Shown here: piece by piece, positions 5,335 through 6,638 of the stretch
How positions within the stretch are numbered: position 1 is the first letter of the stretch
Layout: each line of letters opens with the position of its first letter
Assembly (NCBI GenBank): GCA_041591895.1
Contig: JBFHRE010000129.1
Location: 1-6,638 of the forward strand
Direction of reading: 5' to 3'
DNA: 6,638 nucleotides
From: JBFHRE01 sp041591895
Lineage (GTDB): Bacteria > Actinomycetota > Acidimicrobiia > Spongiisociales > ZC4RG35
The notes under the pieces: model-generated
Databases searched by the model: none
The model's input: only the letters and a program-made list of their open reading frames with translations
What the model was told of the DNA's origin: nothing
Program-made: the position numbers and the translations under genes

Positions 5335-6534
5335 ATGCCTGCGATGCTGACCGGGGTCACCGTCCTCGAACTGGGACAGGTGATCGCAGGCACCTACGGT
5401 GGCGCCATCCTGGCCGAGCTGGGCGCAGAGGTCATCAAGATCGAACCGTTCACCGGCGACACCGCCCGGAATCCGAACATAGCGCCGCTGCGCGGCGAGA
5501 GCGCGATCCACCTGTTCATGAACCGGGGAAAGAAGAGCGTCGTGATCGACCTCAAGAACCCTCGGGGGCTCGACCTCTTCTACCGACTGGCCGATCACGC
5601 AGATGTGGTGATCGACAACTTCCGGCCCGGTGTCATGAAGCGCCTGGGAATCGACCACGAGACCCTGGAACGGCGGAATCCGGATCTCGTCACCGTATCG
5701 GTCACCGGTTTCGGCGAGTACGGGCCGGCCCGAGACAAGGCGGCATTCGATCTCGTCATCCAGGCCTATTCCGGTCACATGGCCATCACGGGCGAGCCGG
5801 AGGGGCCTCCTTCCCGGGTCGGGATCCCGATCGCGGACATCTCCGGGGGGATCTTCTGCTGCCTGTCGGTGCTTGCCTCGTTGCTGTCGAGAGAGCTCCA
5901 TGGCGGCGGGAGGCATGCGGATGTCGCCATGCTGGACTCATTGGTATCGATGCTCTCCTACGACGCGCTCGATCACCTCAACACAGGTGTCGAGGTCACC
6001 CGGCAGGGCACCGCCCACGCCCATATGGTTCCCTGGCAGGCGTTCGAGACCGCCGACGGCCATGTTGTGGTGGCGGCCCGCGACGAGAAGTTCTGGGCGA
6101 ACCTGTGCGACGCCATCGGCCGCCCCGACCTCAAGGATGATCCCCGGACACTCGACAATGCCGCCCGCGTGGCAAATCGCGGCTTCGTCGTCCCCGTCCT
6201 CGAGACCGCTTTTCTGACCCGAACCCGCGACGAGTGGGTGCGCATCCTCGACGAGTTCGACATACCGTCGGCGCCCGTCAACGACTTTGCCGGAGTTCTC
6301 AACGATCCGCAGGTCGAGGCCCGGGGGATGGTCCGAAGCTATGACCATCCCACCCTGGGAGAGATCCGGTACACGCCCAGCCCGATGAAGTTCACCGACT
6401 GGGAGATGCCGGCCGATCCGGCCCCGCTGCTGGGCGAGCACACCCGCGAGGTCCTCGCCGAGCGTCTCGGCCTGTCCTCGGAGGAGATCGAGGGACTCAT
6501 CGCCGACTCGGTGGTCGGTGCGTGGCAGGGGTGA
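5335..6534 (+). CDS. CaiB/BaiF family III CoA-transferase
   Basis: A 399-residue family III CoA-transferase, the usual length for a full interlocked-dimer subunit, moving CoA from an acyl-CoA donor to a carboxylic acid. Seen: N-terminal GVTVLELGQVIAGTYGGAIL (7-26), LGAEVIKIEP (29-38), NRGKKSVVIDLKNPRG (63-78), DVVIDNFRPGVMKRLG (90-105), and VSVTGFGEYGP (121-131). VGIPIADISGG (162-172) holds Asp168, which matches the catalytic Asp (Asp169 in formyl-CoA transferase) that forms the acyl anhydride. The C-terminal region includes VPWQAFETADGHVVVAA and IPSAPVND (family-typical). The start at 5335 lies 4 nt after the preceding stop, with GGAG 10 nt upstream; a second ATG at 5344 is possible. In this cluster it most likely activates the pathway acid for the dehydrogenase and MaoC genes encoded divergently. 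Substrate is unknown. Confidence 0.95.
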   Translation: MPAMLTGVTVLELGQVIAGTYGGAILAELGAEVIKIEPFTGDTARNPNIAPLRGESAIHLFMNRGKKSVVIDLKNPRGLDLFYRLADHADVVIDNFRPGVMKRLGIDHETLERRNPDLVTVSVTGFGEYGPARDKAAFDLVIQAYSGHMAITGEPEGPPSRVGIPIADISGGIFCCLSVLASLLSRELHGGGRHADVAMLDSLVSMLSYDALDHLNTGVEVTRQGTAHAHMVPWQAFETADGHVVVAARDEKFWANLCDAIGRPDLKDDPRTLDNAARVANRGFVVPVLETAFLTRTRDEWVRILDEFDIPSAPVNDFAGVLNDPQVEARGMVRSYDHPTLGEIRYTPSPMKFTDWEMPADPAPLLGEHTREVLAERLGLSSEEIEGLIADSVVGAWQG

Positions 6535-6541
6535 ACGATCA

Positions 6542-6561
6542 ATCGAGAGCACCCGCTCGAT
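6542..6561 (+). repeat. Short inverted repeat in the 42-nt gap before the LLM gene
   Basis: ATCGAG (6542-6547) and CTCGAT (6556-6561) form a 6-bp stem with an 8-nt loop. No U-tract follows, and the AGGAG site begins 5 nt later, so it is not a convincing terminator. It could soften readthrough or affect initiation of the next gene, or be chance. Confidence 0.3.
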
Positions 6562-6565
6562 AGAG

Positions 6566-6570
6566 AGGAG
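6566..6570 (+). promoter_or_regulatory. Ribosome binding site for a TTG-started gene
   Basis: AGGAG lies 6 nt before TTG at 6577. The in-frame stop at 6532-6534 and absence of ATG or GTG between it and 6577 leave TTG as the only start that keeps the whole family N-terminus. Confidence 0.75.
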
Positions 6571-6576
6571 AGGGCG

Positions 6577-6638
6577 TTGAGGTTCGGTACGTTTGTGCCT
6601 CAGGGTTGGAAGATGGACCAGGTGGGCGTTCCGGTCGA
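6577..6638 (+). CDS. LLM-class F420-dependent oxidoreductase, N-terminal fragment (cut by window edge)
   Basis: Twenty codons are visible, translating from a TTG start as MRFGTFVPQGWKMDQVGVPV. The opening 'MRFGTFVPQGW' is the first beta strand of luciferase-like (LLM) TIM-barrel oxidoreductases, and many actinobacterial members with this start are annotated as F420-dependent. Cofactor-binding residues lie outside the window, so F420 versus FMN cannot be decided here. It follows the CoA-transferase by 42 nt, the longest gap in the rightward operon, and is likely the fifth gene. Start choice rests on AGGAG at 6566-6570 and the lack of another start codon after the upstream in-frame stop. Confidence 0.75.
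   Translation, partial: MRFGTFVPQGWKMDQVGVPV

Noticed and set aside
4221..5393. 390-codon open frame on the minus strand opposite the Gfo/Idh/MocA gene
   Set aside because: Shadow of a strong plus-strand gene with Rossmann and EKP motifs; no start signal or recognisable domain.
6535..6576. Rho-independent terminator between the CoA-transferase and LLM genes
   Set aside because: Only a 6-bp stem without a U-tract, and the next ribosome binding site follows at once, so the operon probably continues.

Overview
This is a high-GC, gene-dense window. It reads as a catabolic gene cluster from an actinobacterium, possibly an uncultured Acidimicrobiia-like lineage. Pointers to this are the F420-type LLM oxidoreductase start, TTG/ATG starts behind strong Shine-Dalgarno sites, and the combination of CaiB/BaiF CoA-transferase, acyl-CoA dehydrogenase and split MaoC dehydratase. 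The lineage is inferred from gene content and not proven. No mobile element, RNA gene or CRISPR array is visible.

Layout: a 247-bp divergent control region (2116-2362) separates two operons. Leftward (minus strand) run an acyl-CoA dehydrogenase (2115-973), a MaoC N-terminal-type hot-dog dehydratase subunit (961-473), a second hot-dog subunit with an HRIHYD motif (476-90), and the first 31 codons of a thiamine-diphosphate enzyme (93-1, cut by the window edge). Rightward (plus strand) run a cyclase-family (PF04199-like) hydrolase (2363-3334), a CitE/HpcH-type C-C lyase (3343-4239), a Gfo/Idh/MocA oxidoreductase (4239-5330), a CaiB/BaiF family III CoA-transferase (5335-6534), and the first 20 codons of an LLM-class F420-dependent oxidoreductase (6577 onward, cut by the edge). 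Gaps are 42 bp or less and three junctions are ATGA or TGATG overlaps, so each side is probably one transcript.

How the genes could work together (inference): the CoA-transferase activates a carboxylic acid, the acyl-CoA dehydrogenase makes the 2-enoyl-CoA, the two-subunit MaoC enzyme hydrates it, and the CitE-like lyase cleaves the hydroxyacyl-CoA to a short acyl-CoA plus an oxo acid. CoA-transferase, MaoC hydratase and CitE lyase are the same three enzyme classes as the itaconate (Ict-Ich-Ccl) pathway. The cyclase-family hydrolase, the Gfo/Idh/MocA protein and the LLM enzyme would prepare the substrate, and the ThDP enzyme would use a 2-oxo acid or a 2-hydroxyacyl-CoA. The substrate cannot be read from the sequence.

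The strongest non-coding signal is in the control region. Two promoter-like elements point away from each other, each TTGACA-N18-TAGNNT. Each is followed by a related 21-bp inverted repeat (2185-2205 and 2321-2341, 15 of 21 bases shared, centres 136 bp apart). A perfect 12-bp palindrome lies inside the rightward promoter spacer. This suggests co-regulation of both operons by a repressor not encoded in the window. Several enzymes also lack residues usual for their superfamilies: the cyclase has Gln for two motif His, the Gfo/Idh/MocA protein has Asn/Tyr for the usual Asp/His, and the second MaoC subunit has Leu at the usual Asp/Asn position.
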